Source: Gigaspora rosea (Eukaryota > Glomeromycota > Glomeromycetes > Diversisporales > Gigasporaceae). Taken from it: a stretch of DNA of 64,000 nucleotides. A program made the position numbers and the translations under genes. The notes beneath the pieces are model-generated. The model was given only the letters and a program-made list of their open reading frames with translations. It ran no database searches and was not told the origin of the DNA. Below, in pieces: positions 10,795 through 21,257 of the stretch. The DNA lies in contig QKWP01001062.1 of the NCBI GenBank assembly GCA_003550325.1, forward strand, positions 31,644 through 95,643, given 5' to 3'. Each line of letters starts with the position of its first letter. Position 1 is the first letter of the stretch.

Positions 10795-10826
<32 letters not shown>

Positions 10827-11779
10827 TGTTTTTTTTTTATTTTTTTAAATTATTATTTAGTTTTTTTTTGTTTTTCTATTTTTTTTTATTTGTATTTTTT
10901 TTTAATTCGGTTTTTTTTATTTTAATATTTTTTTTAAATTAATTTTTTATTCGTTTTTTAATTCAATTTAATTTTATTTTTTAATTGATGATCTGCCAGT
11001 CAATCGGAGAATTTTACTTATTAAAATGTGACACAGATCACTTATAGCACAAAGTCGAATTGAAATTTTTAGCTTATAAGCAAGTCATAAAATTTTTTAA
11101 ACGAATATAGTATTAAAGTAGTACAAATTATAGATTAATACCGTAAGCTTCTAATTATAAGACTATTGAATATTGATCTCTTTTTTTGAAGAACTTTACT
11201 CAGTAAGCACGTGGCATTTACTAAGTAAAGTTCTATATCTATTAGATATTGAGGTAATTTCATAATACGTTCTCTTGGCTTATTTTTCTACAAATTTATT
11301 AGTTTTTTTTTATTTTTTAGATTTTAAACTTAAAAATAACAACAAGAAATGGATTTGACAAATTGTTTACTAAATGGTATGAGATCTTAAATATAATAGT
11401 TTCTAATATATTGATTATACAAATATTCGTATTACATAAATGATCATTTTTTTTATAGTCGTCGTTCCAGGTGCTTTCTAGGCGTACCTGGTTTCCAAAA
11501 GTAAAAAATGATGCATAATGCGAAGGAAACACACTGACTTCTTTGGATCTTGGGCGTAATCTTGGATCTGAAGATGAAAAGGATTAGCAAATGCAATGTG
11601 CAAGAACAATGCACTTTGCAGGTGCACTTTCCAAGAATACTACGTTGATCTTGTTAGATTTGGATGGTAAGTAATAATATCTTTGGGTCAATAGGTTTAT
11701 TAGCAAGTGCACTTCACAAGAACACCACACTTAGACCAACTCCAATAGTTTTGTTTTCCGGAATGTTGCCATTTCCAAT
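10685..11779. other. Low-complexity and unassigned sequence
   Basis: A/T runs and an ATT microsatellite (about 10799-10826) lead into unassigned sequence. From 11540 to 11775 the GC content rises and a loose repeat of TGCAAGAACA/GTGCACTTCACAAGAACA appears. This might be eroded coding DNA linked to the kinase fragments downstream, but no frame is convincing. Confidence 0.4.
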
Positions 11780-12092
11780 TTGAACCATGTTAACCATATA
11801 TTAATTTTTATGTTTTGGTGTACTGTTTATGCTACTAAAAATTACATAATCGCTAACTTGTTTGCATTAGAAAACCGTTCTTGTATTTTAGGCCTAGGAC
11901 CGGTATTTGGTTCCGATATCAATAAACCTAATAGTATTGCGCAGATTGCAGCCGGGTATAATACATCTAACATCTGGTGTCTTACATGTAACCCTCAGAA
12001 AACGATACAAGGGTGGACAAGTGAAAATAAGGATATCGATGATTTCAATAAAGAATTTCAACTTAAAGCCATATGAAGACATAATCGAATAG
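11780..12092 (+). pseudogene. Fragment of a kinase-like gene (CxxC ribbon and KEFQLKA linker)
   Basis: The reading frame (98 residues, 11780-12076) contains WCLTCNPQKTIQGWTSENKD and IDDFNKEFQLKA. This is the linker that, in the expanded protein-kinase-like family of Glomeromycotina, lies between a zinc ribbon and the kinase domain. The expected continuation YEDIIE is present at 12070-12090 one frame away and then stops, so a frameshift separates the halves and the kinase domain is missing. It is a host gene family fragment, clearly not functional. Confidence 0.65.
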
Positions 12093-12373
12093 ATTATTTT
12101 AATTTAGTTAATATCCAAAATGGTAAGGTATCTAAATATATTTAGATCACAAAATTTATTGGGTATCGCCAAGTGGAAATCACGCTTTGGGAGGTTTTTT
12201 TTTTTTAAACCCTTTTTTTTCAAAGGGACGCCGGGAGGCGTAATTTGCTTTGGGCTTTTAAATTAAAATTTCTGATTATAATATGAGTGTTGCAACACTC
12301 ATATCAAGATCACGATATATTTTTATTACTAATTTATTTAAAGCCCGAAGTATGATTTTTTCTGGTACACCAT

Positions 12374-12670
12374 TTGATTATTTTTTATTGTTATACTATA
12401 TATAGCTTTGTTTTAACACTTTGCATATTTAATAAATTTGTAGATTATATACAGTTAAAGAATAGTGATTTTAAAGTATATGGTCCAATTCAAAACACCG
12501 TGACAAATGAATATATGTTAGTATTTGATGAATTTGAATCTAAAAGAGGAATGAATAATGGAGATTGCGCAAATTGCAAACAACATAATACTTGCAATAA
12601 TGTAGATTCAGAATTGAAAAGAATGAATATAACGACGTATCTATTATCAAAAATCAGCAGGGATGAATGA
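12374..12670 (+). pseudogene. Fragment of a kinase-like gene (YGxxQNTxTNEYMLVF module)
   Basis: In this 98-residue frame, residues 28-57 (LKNSDFKVYGPIQNTVTNEY, then MLVFDEFESK) match the module that precedes the zinc ribbon in Glomeromycotina kinase-like proteins, and residues 65-74 (CANCKQHNTC) match the first half of the ribbon. After that it runs into imperfect direct repeats (GAATTGAAAAGAATG-like, to about 12900). This module should lie before the 11780-12092 fragment but lies after it. Confidence 0.65.
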
Positions 12671-13873
12671 TGCTAGTTGAACGTTTAATGTTGGTTATTG
12701 GTATGACAAAGGAATTGAAGTTGAAAAGAATGTTGTCATTCATTTTCAAAAGTTCGCAGACAGAAACGCTGATGGAACATATAGTCCTGGTATGAAATTG
12801 ATTTGTTTAATGGAATTGGAGTTGAAAAGAACGAACAGAACACATTTATTTGTAGTTAAAAATCAGCAGAAAGGGTGACACTAGTGGAATAATAAGATAT
12901 TGTGATAATAAAGGTATTGTTTTTGAAAAGGATGTATAAGGTTCCATTAAATAGTTGTATTATATAATTAATTAATAAAGAATATAAAATTGAATACGTA
13001 TGCACAAACAATTATACTGTTGTATTATTGTTATAATTTGAATTATACGGTAATAATTGATACAAGTTATTTTTATTTAACACTGTAATAGATAGATTTA
13101 AACTAGAAAATGGGTAGGCCGAGTAATGGCCAGGTTGGTTTTACACTAGCAGGAGTTTGGGCTCTAAACTAGCGGTTAGGTTAAATCTTAATAAGTAGAA
13201 GCATTTTGAAGTAATGCATAAGTATAAATTCTATAGTTATAAGTAGGTTATGTATGTTTACTGCAAAATAGATTCGAAATTGAGAGTGGTTTATATGTAT
13301 TTACAAAGACCAAAAAAAAAATAGCTTGGTAAATGACTATAATATTCGAAAAAAGAAATATTCGTGGTTTATTTGTTGACAAAATAAAAAAATGAGACAA
13401 AAAAAATAATATACAGTAATGGTAAATAAAATTTATTTTCCCGGACTTCTTGAGAATCTTGAGAAATAACTATTATTGCTATTGCTATGTAAAAATGTAA
13501 AAATGATTTTTTTTTATATCATATATACTTATATATAAAAAATCTTTACATTTACAAATCGGGTTTTTTGTTATTTAAATCGCGTCACATATACTTAGTA
13601 ATTGCAAATCATTTTCTCTGGTTGACTCACGGATCATTAATTAAATTACTTTATTTTAATTTAAATTATTATTTATTTTAAATTATTTTTTTATTTAAAT
13701 TATTATTTTTTTTTAAATTCTTTTTAATTTTAATTATGGTTTTATTTTTTTTTAATTTGTTTTAATTTTAAATTATTTATTTTATTTTAAATTACTTTAA
13801 ATTATTTATTTTATAACCCATAAAAGAATTTCAATTATAACGATTCAGAAGAGAGTACAAGAAGACCAAGAAG
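12671..13873. other. Unassigned sequence with a tRNA-like patch
   Basis: 12671-12900 holds degenerate repeats of GTTGAAAAGAA and AAATCAGCAG. At about 13108-13190, GGGTAGGCCGAGTAATGGCC and GGTTAGGTTAAATC recall A and B boxes of a Ser/Leu-type tRNA, but no cloverleaf closes convincingly. 13630-13810 is low-complexity A/T. 13827-13873 looks exon-like on the plus strand (AACGATTCAGAAGAGAG before AAG|GTTTGTATA). Confidence 0.4.
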
Positions 13874-14220
13874 GTTTGTATATTTTTTATTTTTAATTTT
13901 CTTTATTTACATTATATCAAATATGCACTAATACTAACTTTAACTATACTATTTAAAACTCAAACCCGTATTAATACTAATCTTAACACTAATCCCGCAT
14001 TATAATTTAACCTCTATCTAATCTCACATGACTATCTAACCCTATCCCTTATTTAACACTAATCCTCGTTAAAAAACCTATGAACAACATCAATTACAGC
14101 GCCACAATATCTAGTGAAACATTAAGGCGAAATAACAAAACAAAGATGCAAAGACACGAAGACGCAAAGACCTAAAACACTATAGAAAAAAAAAGAAATG
14201 AAATACTACTAATAAAAATG
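13874..14220 (-). repeat. GT-rich dispersed repeat, copy B (inverted)
   Basis: Read on the minus strand it matches copy A (9530-10170): GGCGCTGTAA..GTTG, GATAGGGTTAGATAGT, AGAGGTTAAA, TTAGTATTAGTGC and AAAAATATACAAACC occur in the same order. It starts at GTTTGTATATTTTTT right after AAGACCAAGAAG. Together with copy A it brackets 10171-13873 as a pair of large inverted repeats. Confidence 0.6.
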
Positions 14221-14454
14221 GCAGTACAAGAGAACCCTGAAGAATATATGTAATACTGAGATCTGGCTTTGTATAGACTTATATATAATTTTTCCATATG
14301 TCGTATGTTTAAATTTGTATAACCAACTGGTAATTTTTTGATAAGTTAGATATTTATTTGTATAACAAAAACGATCTTTATAACAAGTACGATCTTTTTT
14401 GTATAACAATACTATATATACATCGGGAAAATTTTTAAGTAGATATAAATTGAT
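14221..14454. other. No recognised feature
   Basis: AT-rich sequence with no open frame of convincing composition. Confidence 0.4.
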
Positions 14455-15310
14455 ATATACCGTATGTTGCAGCTACCTTTTTTGCCGATTTTTAACAAAC
14501 AAAAACCGTGGGTAGCTTATTTACTATTTTAAGTAATTTAAAGCACAATAAAAGGGTAGCTTATTTTTGAATACAAAACTTTATTAAGTAAAATAAATAA
14601 ATATGCTGTAGACAATAAATAAATATGCCGTAGACGATAAATAAATATGTTATAAACAATAAATAAATATGCAGAAAAATCGAGAGTAACTTATAAAGCG
14701 ATTTTTGGTCAATCGATTATAGTCGCTACATAGTAAAGTCTAAATTTTACTAAGCAAATCGATTAAACTCNTTTTTGCCGATTTTTAACAAAAAAAAACC
14801 GTGGGTAGCTTATTTACTATTTTAAGTAATTTAAAGCACAATAAAAGAGTAGCTTATTTTTGAATACAAAACTTTATTAAGTAAAATAAATAAATAAATA
14901 TGCTGTAGACAATAAATAAATATGCTGTAGACGATAAATAATATGTTATAAACAATAAATAAATATGCAGAAAAAATCGAGAGTAACTTATAAAGCGATT
15001 TTTGGTCAATCGATTATAGTCGCTACATAGTAAAGTCTAAATTTTACTAAGCAAATCAGAGAACTTTTTATTATTTGACTTTTAATTTTTACATTCAACG
15101 GTTTTTTTTTTATAAAAAAAAATCCGTTGAACGTAAAAATTAAAAGTCAAATAATAAAAAGTTCTCTGATTTGAATGAAATTTTCAGAGTACGCGTATTT
15201 TAATCTACTAAACAATGTTACTTATGCGACTTTAATCGATTTACTTAGTAAAATTTAGACTTTACTATATAGCAACGTTCATTGATCGTATGGGTAGCTT
15301 ATTTTCGGAA
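14455..15310. mobile_element. GTAGCTTATTTT-family element with internal tandem duplication
   Basis: It begins TACCGTATGTTGCAGCTACC, close to the inverted end of the intact relative at 58865-59186. A block of about 300 bp (14472-14770) is repeated almost exactly at 14776-15055. Each block holds GGGTAGCTTATTTACTATTT, short AATAAATATGCTGTAGAC repeats and AATCGATTATAGTCGCTACA. A perfect hairpin follows at about 15055-15170 (AGAGAACTTTTTATTATTTG and its complement). The only ambiguous base (n, 14771) lies exactly at the duplication joint. Confidence 0.65.
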
Positions 15311-15519
15311 CTAAAAATTTTGTTGTTGAATTTGAACACAGTTAACTACCACCCTTTTTTTCTAGATAGGTTTCTGATTTTCTTTTCGTCACTTTTTTTT
15401 GTGTAATTATGTTTTTGGCTTTGGTGGTTAACATGATCATACTGGTACTCAGATCTGAAATTGTATAATTTATAGTAAATTTGAACTTATATGATAATTT
15501 TGTATAAAGCTTTTAATAA
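15311..15519. other. No recognised feature
   Basis: T-rich sequence with no supported gene or repeat ends. Confidence 0.4.
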
Positions 15520-16135
15520 AATTAAGTGTATAAAGTTATATTAAAATTTTGAGTCTGGATCTGAGTTATATCAGAGTTCTTCGGGGTCCTAGTACAAGGC
15601 CAAACCCTCTTAAGAAAAAAAAATAAACAAAGAATACACCAAAACAGCAAACAAAAACCCGCCAAAAACAACAATCCATGGAACAACAAAGAACTTAACA
15701 ACAATACCTACGACAACACCTGCGATGACTACAACTCCAAAAATGGCAATTCAAAAGACAACTCTAAAGGATTACTCCAAGGGGCTAGAACGGACTAATG
15801 AAGCTACAAAAATTAAGACAAAGGTTAGTATGAAAAAAGCAAAGAAAAATTAAGATGATGAAGTAAGAAAAAATACCAAAAGCGATGAAAAAGAGAACAA
15901 ACAATTACGACTCCAAAATGAACGATGAAATGGACTCCAAAGACGATTCCAACGATATCGAGCTAAAAAAAACAAGCTACTGTAAATAAAAATAAAATTA
16001 AAAAAAAATAAAAATAAAAAATAAAAAAAAAGATTAGATTATCCGGTACACAATCATCACAATAATGGATGATCATCTGGGTAGGATCGGAGGGTCGGGT
16101 CTATGTGACCCAGAAAATCTCACCTACATCCTGTA
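15520..16135 (-). repeat. GT-rich dispersed repeat, copy C (inverted)
   Basis: On the minus strand it begins GATGTAGGTGAGATTTTCTG with GGTCAC, matching the beginning of copy A (GGATGTAGGGGAGATTTT). It then shows the same GTTGTTGT/GTCGTT asymmetry (plus strand rich in AACAAC and GACAAC, 15660-15960). Non-coding. Confidence 0.55.
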
Positions 16136-16835
16136 TCTTCATCATTTTTTTTCTCTTTAAAAACAATTTACCAATTAAAATTTTAAATTATTATATAATA
16201 CTATAATAAGATATAGGAAAAAACTATTTATACACTATGTGTATGTATACAGGTACTATTAATTGATTTGCAAATCAGCGTAAAATATAAATTATAGACC
16301 AAAATTAAACCCGATTTAAGGTTAGGGTTAGGGTCAGCTTTGGGATTGGAAGAAGTTATAGTTTATATAAAATTTTGCAAGAAATTTTTTTTGTTAGAGG
16401 CCAAAGAGTGGTTTTATAAGCAAAATTTTAAGTTATCATATGTACTCGTGTTTATACACTAGTGTACATATAATAATTTCCCAAGATATATTGATATATT
16501 AAATTATATGCTTTAAATTTTGTTAGTGTCAACTAGCTGATGTATATTGTTTATTGTATAACTATATTTTTGGAGTGCATTAAAATAAACAAAAAAAATC
16601 AAATTGGTGGGTATAATAATTTTAATTAATGCACAGTAATTGATTTTCTTATAAACAAATAAAGTTTCATATATAGCAGTGATTTCTAATCAATTAAATT
16701 TTTATTTTATTAATTAATTTTAAAAAAAAACTATATGTTTTTTTAAATTGTTAATTCTCATTATTAATATTTAACTATATTATATTATTTTATGACTTTA
16801 TTAAGATAATTTAATATAATTTTATAATAGAGATA
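16136..16835. other. AT-rich stretch with a TTAGGG-bearing block
   Basis: No gene. 16315-16450 (AAGGTTAGGGTTAGGG, then AAAATTTTGCAAGAAATTTT) is shared with the interiors of the elements at 16836-17817 and 50981-51278, so it is probably the remnant of another copy. TGTGTATGTATACA and TGTACATATA flank it as weak inverted ends (about 16240 and 16465). Confidence 0.45.
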
Positions 16836-17817
16836 ATTTATACATCGCATATGTGACATTGTCGCCCTATAAGATCAGGTGTAATGTTAATCAAAAACAA
16901 GCAAAATAAACTGAATGATTTTGTATAGTTAGGGAAGTGCAGTAAATCACGTAATTTCCTGGGGGGGTCCGCCATCTATCACGTCCTATATATATATATA
17001 TAGTCTAAATAGCCAATGATATTGAAGTGTTCGTCAAATATATTTTTTTAAAAAATTTTATTTTTCCGTCGAATGTAAATATCAAAACTCAATTAATAAA
17101 AAGTTCTCCAATACTTATGAAAATTTTGTCATAAGTGTATTTTGATCTGCTGAATAAGGTTACTTAATCGAATTTTTTCGATTTGCTTAGTAAAATTTAG
17201 ACTTTATTATGTAGCAACGTTTGTCAATTGTGGGGCGAATATATTTTTTTAAAAAACTTTAATATTTCCGTCAAACGTAAAAATCAAAAGTCAATTAATA
17301 AAAAGTTCTCCAATACTTATAAAATTTTGTAGTAAGTGTATTTTGATCTGCTGAATAAGGTTACTTAATCGATTTTTTTCGATTTGCTTAGTAAAATTTA
17401 GACTTTACTATGTAGCGACTTTTGTCGATTATGGGGTAACTTATTTTCAGGTCAAAGACGTTTTTGAATTTTTTTTAAATATACTAAAATTTGATTGGTC
17501 AATAGTCCTATCACTGGGGGGGGGGGGTCAGGACCTATGTAAACCCTAATCACATAATAAACTGCACTTCCCTTAGGGTTAGGGTTAGGTAGGTTTAGTG
17601 TATGAGTAAAGCGGGTAGTATATAGTAAAATTTTACAAGGAATTTTTTTTGTTAGAGCACAAAAGGAGGTTTCATATGCAAAATTTTGGTTATAGGCGAT
17701 TTTTGGCAAAATGAACATTTGTTTTGAACTTTTTTTCGTGTGCTACATTACATCTAATCTTGAATTTTTATTGGTCGATCATGTTAGGGCGACGCATCAC
17801 AGGGTGATAAATAAATG
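16836..17817. mobile_element. MITE, 'TTTGTCACC..GTGAC' family, interrupted copy
   Basis: The left end (ATATGTGACATTGTCGCCCT) pairs with the right end (AGGGCGACGCATCACAGGGT). The inner block with GGGTTAGGGTTAGG and TTTTACAAGGAATTTTTTTT matches the intact 50981-51278 copy. The element is split by the 647-bp MITE at 16929-17575. Confidence 0.6.
16929..17575. mobile_element. MITE, 'TTAGGGAAGTGCAGTAAATCA' family, copy 2
   Basis: Clear inverted ends: TTAGGGAAGTGCAGTAAATC and AATAAACTGCACTTCCCTTA. The inside contains two direct copies of an arm of about 220 bp (CTGAATAAGGTTACTTAATC and TTTAGACTTTA-TATGTAGC, first near 17155-17215, again near 17350-17420). Non-coding. Confidence 0.8.
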
Positions 17818-17963
17818 TACCCTTTATAATATTTGTTTTTAAAAATAGAGTGATTGTGATTATAAAGCAGTATTTAAAATTCAAATTTAAAGTTATTCTT
17901 AAAAAGCATAATTTAAAATTTTATTGTTCTCAAAAACTTTTTAGTATTTATTATAGGAAATAG

Positions 17964-18586
17964 AAATTTGTCGCACCTGTGACATGTTGCACCCCTGATT
18001 CTGACCAATTAAATCACACAATTTTGTAGATAAAAAATTTTAAATTTTAAAAATTAAAAATTTTACTAGTAAAATATAAAAATAAATAAGCGATATCAAA
18101 GTATATAATGTAAAATTTTATTTTGAACAACTTTTTCTAAGTCATAAAGATAGATTGTCTTAGTAAAAAAATAACGTTTTATAAGAAAAATCAAAAATTT
18201 CAATTGTTAGCATATATAAAACTTTTTTTTACTAATATAATCCATATTTACGTTTAAGTATTACATGTAAAATTTTATGCTAAATAAGTTTTCTAAGTTA
18301 AAACAGTAGATTGTTTTAGTAAAAAAAAAGTTTTATATGTGCTAACTTTGGAAATTTATGATTTTTCTTATAAAACATTTTTTTTTACTAAGACAACCTA
18401 TCTTTATGACTTAGAAAAAGTTGTTCAAAATAAAATTTTATATTATATAATGTGCTATTATATATATATTTTACACTTTATTAAGTAAAATTTTAAATTT
18501 TTCAAAAATAAAATTTTTTGTATATAAAATCGTGTGATTTGATTGGTCGAAGCAGGGGTGCGACATGTCGCGAATGTGACAAATTT
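17964..18586. mobile_element. Foldback MITE, 'AAATTTGTCGCACCTGTGACA' family
   Basis: Inverted over nearly its whole length: AAATTTGTCGCACCTGTGAC at the left, GTCGCGAATGTGACAAATTT at the right. Inside, TTTTCTAAGTCATAAAGATA pairs with TATCTTTATGACTTAGAAAA. No coding frame. Related by its ends to the copies at 16836 and 50981. Confidence 0.8.
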
Positions 18587-18651
18587 ATTTTCCCTTTATT
18601 ATATATTAAAAATATTGAACATTAATTTTTAAAAAATATTCATATTCTATA

Positions 18652-19940
18652 AATTTAGAGCTAGTTAAGATAAAGGCGCATGTGGGAATAAGAGGTAACG
18701 AGAAGGCAAATAAACTCGCAAAAGAAGGTGCTGTTAGAAGCGAAGGATTTAGTTTAAGTAGTGGTTGGACAAAAGGTTTAAGAATTATACCAAGATGGAA
18801 TAATCATATCGTAGACAGGCCATTGAGGAAGTTCGTGCAAGATGTGATTATATCAATTTATGACGTAGGGTGGGTAAGCTTGGTAGCATTAGGCTTGGAT
18901 TTAAAAGAAGGGAATGATATGGTGGAAATAGACTGGAAGAGCACATGGTTGCATCTGAATAAAATAAAAGGTGGAAACTGTCGTGATGAATAGGGTAGTA
19001 GAAGGTGGGTACATAGAATTAAAAGAATAAATAAGCAGTTGCTTACGATGTCAGTCCTACACCAAAGATATCCGAAGATTTACACAGAAGACCAATGCAT
19101 CACGTGCTGCAGCGAGACAGAGACACAAGATCACCTAGCAGAATGTATCCCGCTACAAAAAGCATGGGAAGACAACGAGGCCGAGGTATTTAAAAAAGCC
19201 TTCGAAGATAGGAAGCTAGATTGGGGCCCTGAACAAAACCGAAAATGGGAAACCATTTGGGCCAGAAATAGTATCGAAGACAAGAAAAAGAGAAGAAGGC
19301 TTTTAATGCAAGGTCTGGTTCCTGTGATGAAGCAAGAAGAGTCACCCACAGAAATAAAGGAGAAAAACGAAATTTTTGAAAGAATGAACAACAAATTTAC
19401 GGAAAAAATTTGGAAACCCAGATGCGAAGCTGTAACCGAATGGGAAAAAGAAAGAAATATAAAAAAAGTAAGGAAGCGTAAAGTTGATATAAGGGATGAG
19501 GACACCAAAGAAGTGGAAAGTCAGCGGAAAAGAAAGAAAACAAGTAATGAGAAGGTTTCCCAGGGTGGGCCTGAAGTAGAGGACAAGCCTTTGGGCAAAT
19601 TCGAGAAGCTGGTGAAAGAAGCAAAGCGCATCTTGGGAAATTGGATAGAGGGTGCGATGAGACCATTTTGGATGTCATTGGCCAAACCACGGAAAAATAA
19701 AGAATAAGGGTTGTCCTGACAAAGCCAGCAAGAGCTTATCGATGATAATTTGAAAGTTCTCTATGCGTTAGAAAACAGAAAATTGGAGACAAATCTTGAC
19801 TGCGGCAGATCGCATTTAGGTACTTTGGTAACCGGATGAGTCTTTATTGTGATAGGGAGGGAATCATAGGCATTAGTCTATAAAATCCTAGAGTAGTATA
19901 CTCATATCTCAAATAATAAAGGCAGGATTGCCCCAAAAAA
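18652..19940 (+). mobile_element. 5'-truncated LINE with RNase H tail and zinc knuckle
   Basis: A 21-nt target duplication (AAAAAATATTCATATTCTAT plus A, 18631-18651 and 19941-19961) brackets it. It opens in the C-terminal part of an RNase H domain (AHVGIRGNEKANKLAKEGA, frame continuing to 18993), where the usual GNExAD carries N instead of the catalytic D. After a break, the frame 19039-19707 (222 residues) has the zf-RVT knuckle (C20, C23, H32, C36), then a lysine-rich region with KIWKPRC and a basic QRKRKKTSN stretch. The 3' end is AATAAAG (19915-19921), the hairpin GGCA-GGAT-TGCC and poly(A). Reverse transcriptase and endonuclease domains are absent. It is a dead copy, but the long duplication suggests fairly recent insertion. 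Confidence 0.9.
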
Positions 19941-20057
19941 AAAAAATATTCATATTCTATATTTATATTTCACATACTAAATTTGTATTTATTTATTAGT
20001 AATTTTTTAAACTTTATATATAGTTTTTCATATTTTACAATATAATACAATATATTA

Positions 20058-20370
20058 GGCTACATAAACTTAATTTTTTGGTTCTCATAACCTGGCTGGG
20101 TCATATTTAGAAAATTTTTTGAAAAAAATTTTTATATGTTTTATAGTTTTAAAATTTTTTATATAAAAAATTTTTAAATAAAGTACAAGTGATGAGTCAT
20201 TCCTTTATTTATTTTAGTATTTAATACTATAATGCCGGGTTATTATTTTTTAAAATTAAAATTTAAATTTTATGATTTAAAAAATTTTAAAAATTTTTAA
20301 ATAAAAATCTAGCCTGTTGGGTCTTTTTTTTTTTATATTATGAGAACCAAAAAATTAATTTTATATGGCC
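20058..20370. mobile_element. MITE, 'GGCTACATAAACTTAATTT' family
   Basis: GGCTACATAAACTTAATTTT and TTGGTTCTCATAA at the left pair with TTATGAGAACCAAAAAATTA and ATTTTATATGGCC at the right. TTA lies on both sides, a possible target duplication. A/T-rich non-coding interior. Confidence 0.8.
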
Positions 20371-21257
20371 TTATATGGCAACTCTTTTCAATGATTACTT
20401 GTACTAACAAAAATCAAAAATCTTTTATAATAAAATTTTAACAAAAAAACTGTAGCTAAGAAAGTGGTGATACTGGGAACTATAAAATAGCACCTATCGT
20501 TTAAAGATAGAGCTTATAAACTATCTGCCAACTGGCCTAGAGTTTATCACTTACTGCGGGAATGGTACTTATCGTTTAGAGGTTAAGTTCATAAACTACC
20601 TGCTGACAAGTTTAGAGTTTATCACTTACCGAAAAAGAAAGTACCAGAACCACTTCTAAAGGAGTTTAGTTGGGTGATATTATGATTTTATAAAGAAAAA
20701 CACACTCTCTTTAAGAAACCTACAAGTGAAAATTTTGGTGTCGACAACTTTTGCGAAATTTTAAAAAGTGGGCTTTTCGGCATACCCCCTCCAAAAGATC
20801 AGCAGTATTTATTTTGTCCAAATTGGGAAAGCACTGACCATATTGGGATCAAGGTCACGAGTATATTTTGGGAACAAAGTAAACAATGAATGACATGTGA
20901 GGTTTTTTGGAGAAACTACTTTAGAAATTGTCAAAAAATATTCTCGAATATTTTTTTTTTTTCTTTTTTCTTTAACATATATATGTTAAACTATTGACTT
21001 TTTTTTCACTTTTTTTATCTTGTACGCTTAATTTTGGTTTTTCGCTTAGGTATTGTAGTCTTTTCTCTTTTTTTACTTACCCTTTTTTCTTGTTGCTTCC
21101 TCCTATACCCCTTCGTATATTTGTTATTTTTCATTAGTTTTCTTTTTACGCAATTATTGTTAGTTAACATTTCTGCCAGATCTAGATAGAGAAGTTTGAA
21201 AGAAAAGTAGGTGGTTATAACTGGCTGTAGATCCAAGTTATTAATAGTAATTGGAAG
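20371..21257. other. Unassigned sequence with a ~76-bp imperfect tandem repeat
   Basis: At about 20488-20630, two copies of a unit (CCTATCGTTTAAAGATAGAG...TTTAGAGTTTATCACTTAC style) follow one another. 20750-20900 is less AT-rich (TTTTCGGCATACCCCCTCC, GATCAAGGTCACGAG) but has no frame I trust. A T-rich tract with a lysine-rich antisense frame (21015-21236) looks like chance. Confidence 0.4.

Noticed and set aside
13108-13190. Possible Ser/Leu tRNA
   Set aside because: Only A- and B-box-like words; I could not pair the acceptor or T stem convincingly.
10171-13873. One large autonomous transposon bounded by the inverted GT-rich repeats
   Set aside because: The repeat ends face outward and resemble dispersed single copies, and nothing like a transposase lies between them.
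19131-19690. Antisense frames of 97 and 125 residues
   Set aside because: They are shadows of the Lys/Glu-rich LINE frame on the plus strand.
21015-21236. Lys-rich 73-residue frame
   Set aside because: It lies in a T-rich tract of low complexity with no homology I recognise, partly overlapping the end of unassigned repeat DNA.
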